From positions 554,861 through 618,860 of the forward strand of contig VWZX01000276.1 in NCBI GenBank assembly GCA_013399015.1: a DNA stretch of 64,000 nucleotides, read 5' to 3'. This document shows, piece after piece, positions 1 through 10,845 of this stretch. Position 1 is the first letter of the stretch. Every line of letters begins with the position of its first letter. The stretch comes from Galbula dea (lineage: Eukaryota; Chordata; Aves; Piciformes; Galbulidae). Position numbers and translations under genes: made by a program. Under the pieces are notes generated by a model, which had not been told where the DNA came from, did not search any database, and saw only the letters and a program-made list of their open reading frames with translations.

Positions 1-1587
1 TCTGCAATAACTTGTCCTTTGGTGACAGAACTTTTCCTTCAGACTTGCTCAATAGGCCATTTTCTTTCTCATGCTCTTCTTGTGACACCAGATTGAATTT
101 CTCTTTCTTTCTCACTTCCAATTAATGCAAGATGAGCCTCTCTTTTTTATTTTTTGTTGTCCCAAATTCCCTGTGGGAGCTGGGCACCCATTTCTCAGCC
201 ATTTTCCATCTGAGCTGGCACCAAACTTACTCAGCCAGTTCCTGAAGTCTCACCCCTAGAGTCTGATGGTTGACTTAGAGAGTCCTCAGTGGAAACTATG
301 ATTGTCACAAAGCTTAGCAGCAAGAAACATTACTTTCTTCTGCCTGTGACGTGTGTGCAGTTGATTCACAACAGTAATGACCCTTTTCACCTGGGTAGCT
401 GAACCAAAGGATGAAGAGTCAACATTTCCATTTTGCTGGTGGTTCATCTCAATCTCTGCATTTGTCATTGACAAGAAAATGAAAGAGCTTCAGAAATGTT
501 TTCCCCATCATTTGGCTCTTGGCACATGACCCAAGGAAGGAAAGTTCATGTTGTATCAGAGAGGGAAGGAAAAAAAACCCAAACCACCCCAAAATCAAAC
601 CCCAAGGTTTGCTGGCTCAGAAAACTTAGTAATGGGAGAGATGATGAAATAGCTGAGGGACATGATGGACCCTAGACTAAATGTAATGGAAGGGATGCAG
701 AGCATGGACCCTTTGTAGGTCCTGGGGCATCCTGTGTGAGCCTTTACAATACACAGATAACCCCAGTAATGTGTCCTCAGGGCAAAAGAGATTCTTCCCA
801 AGGGTGGTTGGGTGGTTTCAAAATGTTTTAATAGAATTTTTCCATCAGATGATCTACAAACCCCCCCACCTTCAAACAACAACAACAAAAAACCCAGCCT
901 TCAACAAAATGAGCAGAGAGCTGCTGATGAGATGAGATGCTCTTACTGAACCAAAAAAGCCCCCAGCAAAACCCAACAGAAGCTGATTGTGGAAGCAGAG
1001 AGGAACTGAAGCTCTTCAAAAGCCCAGAAAAAATGTAATCATTCAGGGACCTGTGGGTGAGAGGAACCTTTGCTGCTTGCCAGGTAATAGAACACAGAAC
1101 TTGTAGGGCTGAGGTTTCAAAGGACTGCAGCTGTTGTTGCACTGATCCTGAGGGGTTAGATCTTTACTCTTCCAGCTGTGCCCTGCAGAAGTTAGTCTGG
1201 TATCTCTCTGATCCATACATTGCCACTGTCACCCTTCTCTCCATTAAGAAAAGTTGTCAACTTAACAACTTTTCCTCAGTTTTAGTTGAAAATGGTTTGG
1301 AACAAAAGAGTTCCAGAAGGACTTGGATACTTTCTTATCAGAAGTGGAGGAGAAACAAAGTAGAACCTAGTGAGGTTTGGTATCCAAACATACCAGATTT
1401 GATCAGGAAATTTTCAAGCTCTTTTGAAGTTTTCTTTGGGGAGAATTTTATTGACCTAGAACTTCCCAGAGTGGCAGTAAGTAGAAAAAGAACTTCTACA
1501 CTGAATCTTAGTTTATTTTTCCTGGGAATCATTTATGATCTAGGAGCTAAGAGCTGTCTTTGGACACCACTGTTGAAGTTCAGAGGG
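1..1587. other. intergenic, no gene seen
   Basis: ORFs of up to 179 codons occur by chance, but none has a recognisable motif or splice-consistent partner. Short A- and C-rich runs lie near 565-600 and 862-895. Confidence 0.6.
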
Positions 1588-1800
1588 GTGCCCTGAGCAG
1601 CCTGGGCCAATGCTTGAGAAGCATCTCAGGGAAGATATTTTTCCTAATATCCAGCCTGAACCTCCCCTGGTGCAACTTGAGGTCATTTCCTCTCATCCTC
1701 TCCCTTGTTACCTGGGAGAAGAGGCCAACCTCCAACTAGCTTCAATCTCCTTTCAGGGAGTTGTGGAGAGTAAGAAGTTCTCCCCTGAGCCTCCTCATCA
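1588..1800 (-). mobile_element. CR1 fragment, type D, antisense
   Basis: Reads antisense through the CR1 3' region: CCTGAGCAGCCTGGGCCAAT, then GAGGTCATTTCCTCTC and TTTCAGGGAGTTG. The 3' terminal part is missing. Confidence 0.85.
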
Positions 1801-2957
1801 AGTTGATATATTTTAGATGGAAACAGGCATGGGGCATGCTGCAGCTTTGAACTCAGTGACATTTTCCTCAGCTTGTGCAATCTTTTGCTTACTGTTCAAT
1901 AATCCACAGGTTTTATCAGCTTACAAGGAGTTGCTGTGGGAGTTGCAGAGCAAAACCACAGCCCAGTGGTAACTGGAAGATGTGAAGACTATCTACAGTC
2001 CTTCAGTGCTCGTTCCTTTAGCTATCCTAAAGGCACAGACTGGCAGCCTTCTGTATACAGAGAAAGCTACAGGTGACATAATGAAGCATTCTGTGGATGG
2101 GGGTGTCTGAACCAGCTGTATATGTGGATGAATTGTTTGAGAAGTTACCAGAGATGGTTTCTGGGTGGTGTTTGTGTTCTCTCCACGTTGTGCTAAGTGC
2201 TGTTCAAACTGCCCTTGACTTCCAGCCAACAGATGGGAAAGTCGTTAGCCATCAGATTTGAACAACAGTTGCTGCCTGTGTTTACAAAGTCTTGTCCAGG
2301 ACCTTTATGTTGTCAAGTGTTAAGGGCTGGTCACTAAACAAGTGACAGAGGCTGTCTATGAAGCCCTCTGCCTCCCCAAAGGGAAGGAGAAAGGGAATAA
2401 AGGAGAGAGATTGATGGGTTGGAAAAGAAAATTGTGACAGCTTTAATGAAAATGATGACAATAATGCAAATATACAGAAAAGCAATATGAAACCCAATCA
2501 CTTCTGATAGCAACCACCATCACCACTGATGCTGTGCTGGGCTCAGCAGCAGGTGGGAACCAGATTCAGGAACTGGATTCAGGAACACATGGATAGAAAT
2601 GAAGGCCGAAGGGACAGAATGCTCCTTGGACACGGGTCATTGAAGAAGAGCTCGACCTTCATGATCCCTTAGCTTCAGACTGAACATGATATCCATGGGA
2701 TGGAATCCCTTGTTGGTCAATTTAGGGTCACCTCTTCTGTCTCCTCCTCCCCAGGTATGGTCTTTTATTGTGCATCCCACCGTAGGACACGAGATTTAGC
2801 AGTGACCTTGTTCTGCAGCCCAACCCTTGGTACTAACTCCACCTGTCAAGGGTTCTCACTGCTAGCAGCAGACACTGTCTGGGAGAACATGCTGTGAGCT
2901 GCAGAAAGTGCAGCCCTGAGAAGAGACTGGGCTCAAAAGTCAAATCCCTGAACAGAA
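1801..2957. other. intergenic, nothing recognised
   Basis: No repeat, gene or regulatory pattern could be supported between the first two CR1 pieces. Confidence 0.6.
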
Positions 2958-3034
2958 TTAGAATCATAGAATCATTTAGGTTGGAAAAGACTGCTGAGGT
3001 CAGAGATCTAAGTCCAACCACTGACCCAACACCA
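2958..3034 (-). mobile_element. CR1 3' tail, type D, antisense
   Basis: Starts with the antisense tail AGAATCATAGAATCATTTAG and continues GGTTGGAAAAGACTGCTGAG. Only the last 75 bp or so remain. Confidence 0.85.
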
Positions 3035-3174
3035 ATTAGTTCTGTTTTAACCCAAATTAGGACGAGAAGTTATAAACTGAAAGGGAACTGTCTGGTGCCT
3101 TCTCTGTGCAAGTCATGTAAAATGTCAAAGTAATCAGCACAGGGTTAATTTAATTAATTACAGAGTTTAATTAA

Positions 3175-3338
3175 GGTGGAGGAGTCACTATCCCTCTAAG
3201 TGTTCGAAAACCATGTAAATGTGGTGCTTGGGGACATGGTTTAGTGGTGAGCATGGCAGTGTTGGGTTAATGGCTGGACCCAATGATCTCAGAGGGCTTT
3301 TCCAACCTTTCTAAGATCCTCTGAATCTCTGATTCTAT
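3175..3338 (+). mobile_element. CR1 3' end, type D, sense
   Basis: Contains GGGGACATGGTTTAGTGG, CCAATGATCTCAGAGGGCTT and TTCCAACC, then a degenerate GATTCT tail. Confidence 0.88.
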
Positions 3339-4021
3339 TACTAAACAACTGCAGGTCTCTTGTTCAGCACAGGGCTGAGGTCTGCAACATCTTGCTGAAA
3401 GGAGAACCTAGTGAGAGAGGAGAAGGCATCTGGAACGATGACACAAGGCCACTTTGTGACTAGGACACAAAGTACCTCCCCATAAAAGGGTAAGCAAGTC
3501 CTCTGCTGTCTCCCAAATCAATAGTGGCACCTGTAAGAAAAATATCCCAGCTACATAAACCTTATTAGTCTTTGATTTAGGCATCTGTGGGATATAATCC
3601 ATGTTCTCCTCAGTCTTGGCAGAGTTGCTGGGGTAATAATTTCTCCAAGTAAGCTGCTGTGGCTACTAGAAAGTATTCTGCACAACCAATATATTATTGA
3701 CACCAACTTTGGCACTGATCTCTCTGTTTCTTATTGCCTAGGTTCTCCAACAAATAAACACATGAACAGATTAATCCTAGTGTTCAGGGGTTTATATCCA
3801 GGATGGAATTGCCTCATTCTATTGAATTTATAAGTCAAGAATTTCCCTCACTTTGCAGTGTTTCCCTCTGCTGTAATAAAACATTCTACTTTCTGAACTA
3901 CTGTCCAAGAGGCAGAAGCTGCCTAATACAGAACCAATGTTGGGTCAAGGTACCTGGAGGGGAAAAGTTGGGCTACAATAATTGTTATAATAATAGATCA
4001 GATAATTAGGGCACATTACTG

Positions 4022-4208
4022 GTTCCTGGTCATCCTGTTGTCCACCAGGACTCCAAGGTCTTTTTCAACACAGCTGCATTCCAGTAGATCAACACCTAAC
4101 CTGTCCTGGTTCATGAGGTTATTCCTCCCCAGGGGCAGGACCCTACACTGGCCCTGGTTGAATTTCATGTGGTTTTCCTTTGCCTAACTCTCAGACTCTC
4201 CAGGTCAC
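4022..4208 (-). mobile_element. CR1 internal fragment, antisense
   Basis: Antisense to an internal CR1 stretch: CCAAGGTCTTTTTCAACACA, TTCATGAGGTTATTCCTCCC and CAGGACCCTACACTGGCCCT. Neither element end is present. Confidence 0.75.
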
Positions 4209-4224
4209 ACTAGAAGTCTAAGCC

Positions 4225-4420
4225 TCAATAATTTGCTCCTTTTGATGAGTGCTCCTAGGAGACACTGCTCCACATCAAAATGGCAACAAAGAGGAGCCTG
4301 TCTTTGGATGGCATGGGCTTGGAAACACAAAAGGAAAAAACTGCAGCAGGGTGGGGCCAAGGATTGCAAAGACTCAAAAAAAAAAATTAAAATTAAAATA
4401 AAAGAATACATAAATAAGCA
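4225..4420 (+). other. segment ending in an A-rich tail, possible old retrocopy
   Basis: About 150 bp of mixed composition ends abruptly in A11 and then TTAAAATTAAAATAAAA, the look of an aged poly(A) tail. I do not recognise a parent gene or SINE. It directly follows an antisense CR1 piece (4022-4208). Confidence 0.25.
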
Positions 4421-6204
4421 AATCAGCTTTTCATGATGTGAAATTCAACTGTATTTTCCCTAGGAAAAATGAAATGCAATCCTGGTAATTTATAGAGACA
4501 GTTGAACAAATTGAAACCATGGACAGAAAGTGAAGTTCTGCCTTTATGGAAAGAACAGAAGAGTTTTAGTAAGCACTACCTGGAGCCAGCAGCCTTTCAG
4601 TGTATAACTCACAGGGTGTTTTAATTCTGCTGAGGTCAGAATGTTTCCAGCTTTAATCAGGTAATTCAAGCTTTCCTTTGGTTTGAAAAATAAAAAGAAT
4701 CTAATAAGGTTTTTTTGGGGTTAGATTTATATAGTTTTTAATATATATATATATTCCAAATATGGCTTAGAAATAAAACACCACATATCCTTCCATTTTT
4801 AAGATGTTAGGTTCTATTTATGAGTACAGTAAACCAAACCCATACAACCATATACTTTGGTGAAATGTGTGCTTGAATTTTAGTGTTTTGCAGATCCTTT
4901 TATTTTTAACTACTGTCTTTAAGCCTAATTTCATGTTGCATGGCAGCTTGGTTTGTAGTACAAAGAGGGGGTTAAAAAAAGAAGGGAGCAATCTCTTCAA
5001 ACCAGGTGTGGTTGTAGGAACTGAGCTGTATTCTCTCAGTTGTTAAGAGATGGTTTTTTTTTAGTGCCTGGTTTCAAACATTGGCTCACTGATAGCAAGA
5101 GTGAGTTAGAGGTAGATGAATTCCATGGGATTTTTCCATGCTGTTTCTGCAAGGCAGTGACATGTTGCTGTAGTTGTGCCTGTTTCTTACTATGGAAAAT
5201 GAGTAAAGAATGAGAACTGAATGGATCCTTTGTTTATATGGCAAATGGAATGTGAATTCATAATGGGAAATGCCTTTTGCCTGAAGCAGGCACTGGATAA
5301 AATGCAGCCACTGGGATTGGAACTGGAACCTGAGGACCTTTCCCTTCCTCTGATGGTCCTGAAGACCAGGATGAAGAATCACTCTTAGGTCTTTTTGCTT
5401 TTGCTGTTCCAATGCATCTTGCTTTGTTTCTTTGTTTTTTTCTTGTGCAATGGAGCATTTCCAAGCAGAGGAATGGAGAATGCAAGTGGTTCACAACTGC
5501 TTTGTGCTGAAGGTGCTCTCCAAAGACGTTGGAGGGTGTGGTTTGAAATGTCCTCAGATCATCTGAGCCTGTCTCTTCCAAATCCTGGTTGAGGAGGCTA
5601 CTCAGATTTGTACTGGGGGTTCCAGGGGGAGGTGGAGGGATGGGGAATGGTAGGGCAATGTGCTCCTGGAGGACAGAAAGTAATAGTTGGGCTCTTCTTT
5701 TGGAAAGAGTGGTGGTGGATCCTTTTGTTCAGAAAATGACCTCTAACTCAGGAGGGACTTTTCTGCAGGTTTAATCAAGATTTAGGATGTGTCCTTAGGC
5801 GTTCTTTTTGGCTCACTTCTAGATGGCTCCCTCCCCAGAGACTTCACTGTTTTGAATCTCATCTTGAGATGTCTAATACTTCCCTGGCATCACTTTGAGA
5901 GTCCGGTCACCTAATACAGGCTTGTGAATGTGGCTTGGCCAAAACACCCACGAGATTTATGGTGCTTCGTTATTGCAGCTTGTAAATCATTTTGTGGCTG
6001 TGGGTCAGACTGCTTTTTTCCTTTATACCTGGTGATTCTCTGAGCTGGATGTTATTTAGGAGAAGCAGCATGGGCAGGGTACCCTCTAAGAAACAGATTC
6101 AATCAAAGTAGCATTTGAGAGGAATAAAGATGCCCAGGGTATTTTTGAGCTTGTCCTTAAGTTGCATGTTTGCTCAGATGAGTCCCAAGGTACCCAGAAG
6201 GATG
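4421..6204. other. intergenic, nothing recognised
   Basis: AT-rich, with a short (AT)n run near 4739-4754. Overlapping minus-strand ORFs around 5086-5581 look like chance readings. Confidence 0.55.
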
Positions 6205-6276
6205 CCAGATCTTAGATTGGGCTAGATGACCTTTAAAGGTCTCTTCCAACCTCAAGTACTCTATGGTTCTGTGATC
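6205..6276 (+). mobile_element. CR1 3' tail, sense
   Basis: GGGCTAGATGACCTTTAAAG, then GGTCTCTTCCAACCTCAAGT and a TCTATGGTTCTGTGAT tail. Confidence 0.85.
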
Positions 6277-6430
6277 TTCTGGCTGCTTTCTGTAGATCTG
6301 AAACTTCATGAGATGTCTGAGCCTTTGTGCTGAAGGCTCCCCATGTTTTGTGAGCCACTTTCTCTGCTTAGGGATGGATAGAGCACAGCAATGGCTACAT
6401 GTTCAGCAGAACAACAGCACACAGAAGCAG

Positions 6431-6558
6431 AGGATCACTGAAGTTGGAAGAGACCTCTAAGATCATCAAGTCCAACTGTCAATCTATCACCACCATGCCA
6501 CTAAACCATGTCCCTAAGTACCATATCTATACCCTTTTTAAACACCTCCAGGGATGGT
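6431..6558 (-). mobile_element. CR1 3' end, type D, antisense
   Basis: Begins AGGATCACTGAAGTTGGAAG, then GATCATCAAGTCCAACTGTC and CCACTAAACCATGTCCC, ending CTCCAGGGATGGTGA next to the purine-rich tract. Confidence 0.88.
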
Positions 6559-6652
6559 GAAAAAGGAAAAGAAAAGGAGCAAGAAGAATAAAAACAAGTA
6601 AAAGAAGAAGGAAAAGAACAAGAAAAAGAAAAAGAAGGGAAAAGAAAAGAAA
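6556..6652 (+). repeat. purine-rich low-complexity tract
   Basis: Mostly A and G on the + strand (runs such as AAAAGAAAAGGAG and AAGAAGGGAAAAG) with only scattered pyrimidines. It directly follows a CR1 fragment ending near 6558 and precedes the polypyrimidine tract by about 440 bp. Confidence 0.85.
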
Positions 6653-7095
6653 ATCATCATGCAGCCAAAATAGCAAACTGTTGCCCCTACTAGCAAGAAA
6701 ATGACATTATTGCCAGCTTTTCTTGGGATGCTGGGGCTAGTATGACTCTCATTGTCTATGCTCCTGAAAGGAAGGAGCTAGATAAACTTTGTTAAAAAAG
6801 ATTTATTTATAGTCTTCCTGTTTGCACAAAAAAGTTTGCAAATCTGACCTCAATATGCTCCAAAGGCTTTTACCCAGGAAATGAAATGTCCTTGTGTATA
6901 TATTTTTAGATTTCAAGCTTCCCTGTAGGACTTTTTGGGGGAGTTTTCCTCACAGTCTTTGAGTGCTTGAGGTTAGTAGCACTCCAATGACTAATAACAT
7001 CATGGGGTTTTATAATCAGCACAATATAAGATTACATTCAAACTACAAGTCTGAGTGCAAAGGAGAGAGAACAGATGTATTCCACATATTGGGGG

Positions 7096-7266
7096 CTCTC
7101 TCCTCTCCCTTCTCCTCTCCCTTCTCCTCTCCCTTCTCCTCTCCCTTCTCCTCTCCCTTCTCCTCTCCCTTCTCCTCTCCCTTCCTTCTCCTCTTCCTTC
7201 TCCTCTCCCTTCCTTCTCCTCTCCCTTCTCCTCTCCCTTCTTCTCTCCCTTCTTTTTCCCCTTCTC
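7096..7266 (+). repeat. 171-base uninterrupted polypyrimidine minisatellite
   Basis: Every base on the + strand is C or T. The core is a 12-bp unit (TCCTCTCCCTTC) repeated about a dozen times, with variants carrying CCTT or TTCT in the last third. The long ORFs seen here in four frames are products of this composition and are not genes. Confidence 0.97.
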
Positions 7267-7785
7267 ACAAACCATATCTTAAAATATTTCCCCAAACCCA
7301 GCAGAAAGTCTCCCCCCAACCCTCTTTAGGGGAAACTGAAAAGAAGAAGATGAGAGATGAGATTGCATCCAAGAAATGTGTTTAGAAATGCGGTCAAGAA
7401 CCAACGAGACAGAAAACTAAAGCAAATATGGATGCAATAAAAGTTCTCTGAAGCTGCTTACATTGAGAGTGCCTAGACTCCATAAACAGAGAAAGAAGCA
7501 TGGAGCAGAGGTCAGGGAAGGAGACAGCTCCATCTGTGAGGAAGCTGCAGGCAATCAAAGCAGCTGGTTGCAAAAAGAAGAAAATAAAATTGGAAAACCA
7601 AAACAATGTGATTAGCATTTTTTACTAGATCATGAGATGCCTGCTTGTGACTGGGGGTGGTGTGTTCAGGCAGTGCTGCTTGCTAGGTCTAGGTAAGCTG
7701 AGGTCAGTGACCATTCTGGGAGGGAACATAGGAACAGAACTTGCTCCACCATGGAGATGCTGTTCCCATTGACTGGTGTTCTGCA

Positions 7786-8252
7786 ACATACAGAATGGTC
7801 AGAGTTGGAAGGGACCTTCAAGATCATCCAGTTCCAACCCCCCTGCCTGCCAGGGACGCCTCCCACTAGATCAGATTGCCCACAGCCCCATCCAGCCTGG
7901 CCTTAAAAGCTTCCAGGGATGGAGCTTCCACAACCTCTCTGGGCAACCTGTTCCAATGTCTCCCCACCCTCACAGTGAAGGGTAATAACCTCCTAATAAC
8001 CAATCTAAATTTACCCTCCTCCAGTTTGCATCCATTCCCCCTAGTCCTATCACTACCTGACAACCCAAAAAATCCCTCCTCAGCTTTCTTGTAGACCCCC
8101 TTCAGATGCTGGAAGGCCACCAGAAGGTCTCCTTGGAGCCTTCTCTTCTGCAGACTGAACAACCCCAACTCTCTCAGTCTGTCCTCCTAGGAGAGGTGCT
8201 CCAGTCCTCTGATCATTCTCCTGGCCCTTCTCTGGACTCTCTCCAGCAGCAG
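7786..8252 (-). mobile_element. CR1, type A, antisense, about 465 bp
   Basis: Antisense copy covering the 3' terminus through GTTCCAACCCCCCTGCCTGC, GTTCCAATGTCTCCCCACC and TAGTCCTATCACTACCTGAC to CTCTGGACTCTCTCCAGCAG. Very similar to the copies at 41358, 54893 and 24751. Confidence 0.95.
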
Positions 8253-9078
8253 ATACGTGTTCTTCAGGATATATCCATTTTGAAGTTGACAGATTATACA
8301 TCCTCTTTACCTCAAGCAAGAGGTGAGAGGCAGAAATCACAAATTCTAGTCTTCCTGAAGCAGGGGGAGATGGTCTCCTTGCCTGCAGGAGCTGTGCACT
8401 GGTGCAGCTGCTGTGTCCCCAGTTAAAAGAACCATAGGAGGAGGTCAGCAGACTGCTCAGCATCAGTGACAATGAGATCAGAGATCCTGCAGAGGCAACA
8501 GCCTGAAGCCCCAGCTACACCAAAGGAGGGACAGGCAGTATTCAGCAGGTTGGGAAATGGAGACTCCCAGGATGGCAAAGGCTAGAATCTGATGAACTCT
8601 GGCATCAGGAGAATAGCTTATGCTCTGCCTGCAGATCTGTTGCTACAGAATGTGTTCGGTGGCCTGGCTTCAGGTGGGGGACTAGAAGCTCTCTCCAACA
8701 AAGCAGGAGAGTCTGATGAGCCTGAGTCATGTAGAAACACCAGGAGGAAGCAGTAAGTGGTAGCAGTAAGCAATTCTCCACTTTAGGAGGTGAAGAACCC
8801 ATCTAATGGCCAGACCTGCTGTCTAAGGAGGTTTGCTGGTTGCTGGGAGTTCAGATCTTGGGCCCCGTAGAGAGGCTGCCTAGGCTTGAATTGCCCTTGG
8901 ATGATTATCTCCTGCTCTGCATTTCTACATGGGCATCAGTGATGCTGCCAGGGCAGGTCCTGCCTGTGTGACTAACCATCTGGAAAGCAGATTTGCAGAC
9001 AGGGTAACCTTGGTAAGAGCTGCATTAGGAAGATTGTTGCCAGCAGCTCGAGAAAGGTGATCCTCCCTCTCTGCTCAG
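8253..9078. other. intergenic between CR1 copies
   Basis: Moderate GC, no recognised gene. It could contain older, unrecognisable repeat. Confidence 0.5.
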
Positions 9079-9456
9079 CACTGGGGAGACACATCTGGAG
9101 TCCAGAGTCCAGTCCTCTTCTCCCCAGTAAAGAGATACATGGACATACTGGAGAGAGTTTGGCAAAAGGGAACCAAAATGATTAAGGATTGGAGAATTGG
9201 GCACTCAGGAAGAGGTTGGGTGAGCTGGATTTGCTCATCTTGGAGAAGAGGAGGCTCCCTGGGGGTCTTATCAATGTGCAAAAATAGCTGATTGCAGGCA
9301 TGGCACCAACTGTCCTGGAATTCCAGAAGCATCTGGCCAATGCTCTTAGACACATGGGGTGACTTTGGGGTTGTCCTGTGCAGAGACAGGAGCTGGGCTC
9401 CATAATCCTTTGTGGATCCCTTCCAGCTCAGGCCATCCTGTGACTGTGTGATTCTG
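9079..9456 (+). mobile_element. CR1, type B, sense, about 380 bp
   Basis: Begins CTGGGGAGACACATCTGGAG and includes CATGGACATACTGGAGAGAG and GGAGAAGAGGAGGCTCC. Ends with the type B tail TTGTCCTGTGCAGAGACAGG and TGTGTGATTCTG. Internal deletions are evident relative to 10499. Confidence 0.92.
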
Positions 9457-9613
9457 ATGGGATGAAGTAAAGAAGGTGGAACCAGACCCTTTTCAGTGCT
9501 GCTCAGAGAAAGGAGAAGAGGCAATGGACGCAAAAGGAAGTACAGAAAATGCCTTTTAAATGTAAGGTTATTTATTTATTGTTAATTGTGGGTTTTGAAG
9601 ATGGAAAAGGTCA

Positions 9614-9765
9614 CTCAGAGAGGTTGTGGACTCTCCACCTTGGAGAAATGCAAGATCAAACTGGACATGGCCCCAGGCAACCTGCTTTAGCTGATCCTGC
9701 TTTGAGCGGGGAGCTTGGACTAGATGATGTCGAAAGGTCCCTTCCCACCTCAGCTATTCTGTGAG
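9614..9765 (+). mobile_element. CR1 3' end, sense
   Basis: Includes CAGAGAGGTTGTGGACTCTC, GCAACCTGCTTTAGCTGATC and the terminal GGACTAGATGATGTCGAAAG. A second CR1 insertion only 160 bp after the previous one. Confidence 0.9.
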
Positions 9766-10498
9766 CCCCAGCCCTTGAACATCACATGGATGATAGCAGC
9801 CAAAGATTTGTTCTTTCTGTACTGTTCAATACAGAAAAATTGAGCAGCTTCTATTCAGCTCCTGGAAGCTCTTCAGGACCTGCCCATAGAAATAAGAGTT
9901 TTCTGGTGCAGAGTCTTCATGTTTTCAGTTGGAGAAGGTGATAAAACACCTCCTTAACATATCACCTGGCTGTTGTGCTGAAAGCAAGTGATGAGAAAAT
10001 TGCATATTGAGGGATGGGAAAGGAATGGGAAAAGAGCTCATGGGGTGATGGAGAGTAAGGGCTCTGCTTTGGTTTTAATGTCTTCTCTGCATCAGAAATC
10101 AGGCCAGATGTGTGCCATGCAGGCAGGAGCACAGCTTCAGAATGATCCATGGTACTGTGTCAGTAGTGAGGAGAGGCCCTGGCTACCACTGCAAAGTATC
10201 TGCTTTTCTGTGACATCTGTAGGATTTCAAGAAAGCCTTGCAAATCCTCATTTTAGCTGTGTGGTATTCTTCCAACACAACCATTTCAACAGGATAAACT
10301 GCTCAGAGGAATATTTCATAGTCCTGATTCTCAGTCCCAGATATGTCCCACCAGAAGTTTATTCTTGTTTTGTACACAATAGGCTACAGTTGGGCTGAAA
10401 ATGTTTTCTACCAGCATTTCTCTTGGATGAGCTGGTGCACAGGAATGACAGAGTGGCTTTATGAGGCAAACATGGTTTGTTAATTCACTTGATCTTTC

Positions 10499-10845
10499 AG
10501 TCTGGAGGTTGAGGGGAGACCTCTTTGCAGCTTATCATTTCCTCACCAGAGATGAAGGAAGGGCAGGAGCTGATCTCTCTGGTGACCAGTGACAGGACCC
10601 AAGGGAATGACATGAAGCTGTGCCAGGGGAGGGTTAGGTTAGATGTTAGGAGAAGGTTCTTCACCCAGAGAGTGGTGGAGCACTGGAACAGGCTCCCCAG
10701 GGGTGCAGGCATGGCAACATCTCTCCTGGAATTCCAGTAGCACTTGGCCAATGCTCTTAGACTTTGGGGTTGTCCTGTGCATAGACAGGAGTTGGACTTG
10801 ATGATCCTGCTGGGTCCCTTCCCACTCAGGACATTCTATGATTCC
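10499..10845 (+). mobile_element. CR1, type B, sense, about 345 bp
   Basis: From GGAGGTTGAGGGGAGACCTC through TGCCAGGGGAGGGTTAGG and GTGGAGCACTGGAACAGGCT to the type B end GACAGGAGTTGGACTTGATG and ATTCTATGATTCC. The best preserved type B copy in the window. Confidence 0.95.

Noticed and set aside
1057..1596. 179-codon ORF on the + strand
   Set aside because: No recognisable domain, no fitting splice partner, and its 3' edge runs into CR1 sequence; best explained as chance.
3147..3175. TTAATTAA-type palindromes
   Set aside because: Short AT-rich palindromes are common in this composition and nothing ties them to a function.
7000..7385. Several long ORFs in multiple frames rich in S-P-F-L or R-E-G
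   Set aside because: All are translations of the polypyrimidine minisatellite and its complement.
7866..8472. Minus-strand ORFs resembling a small protein with RHWNRLPREV
   Set aside because: This is the untranslated or terminal part of type A CR1; the same peptide appears at 41441-41743 and 54891-55085.
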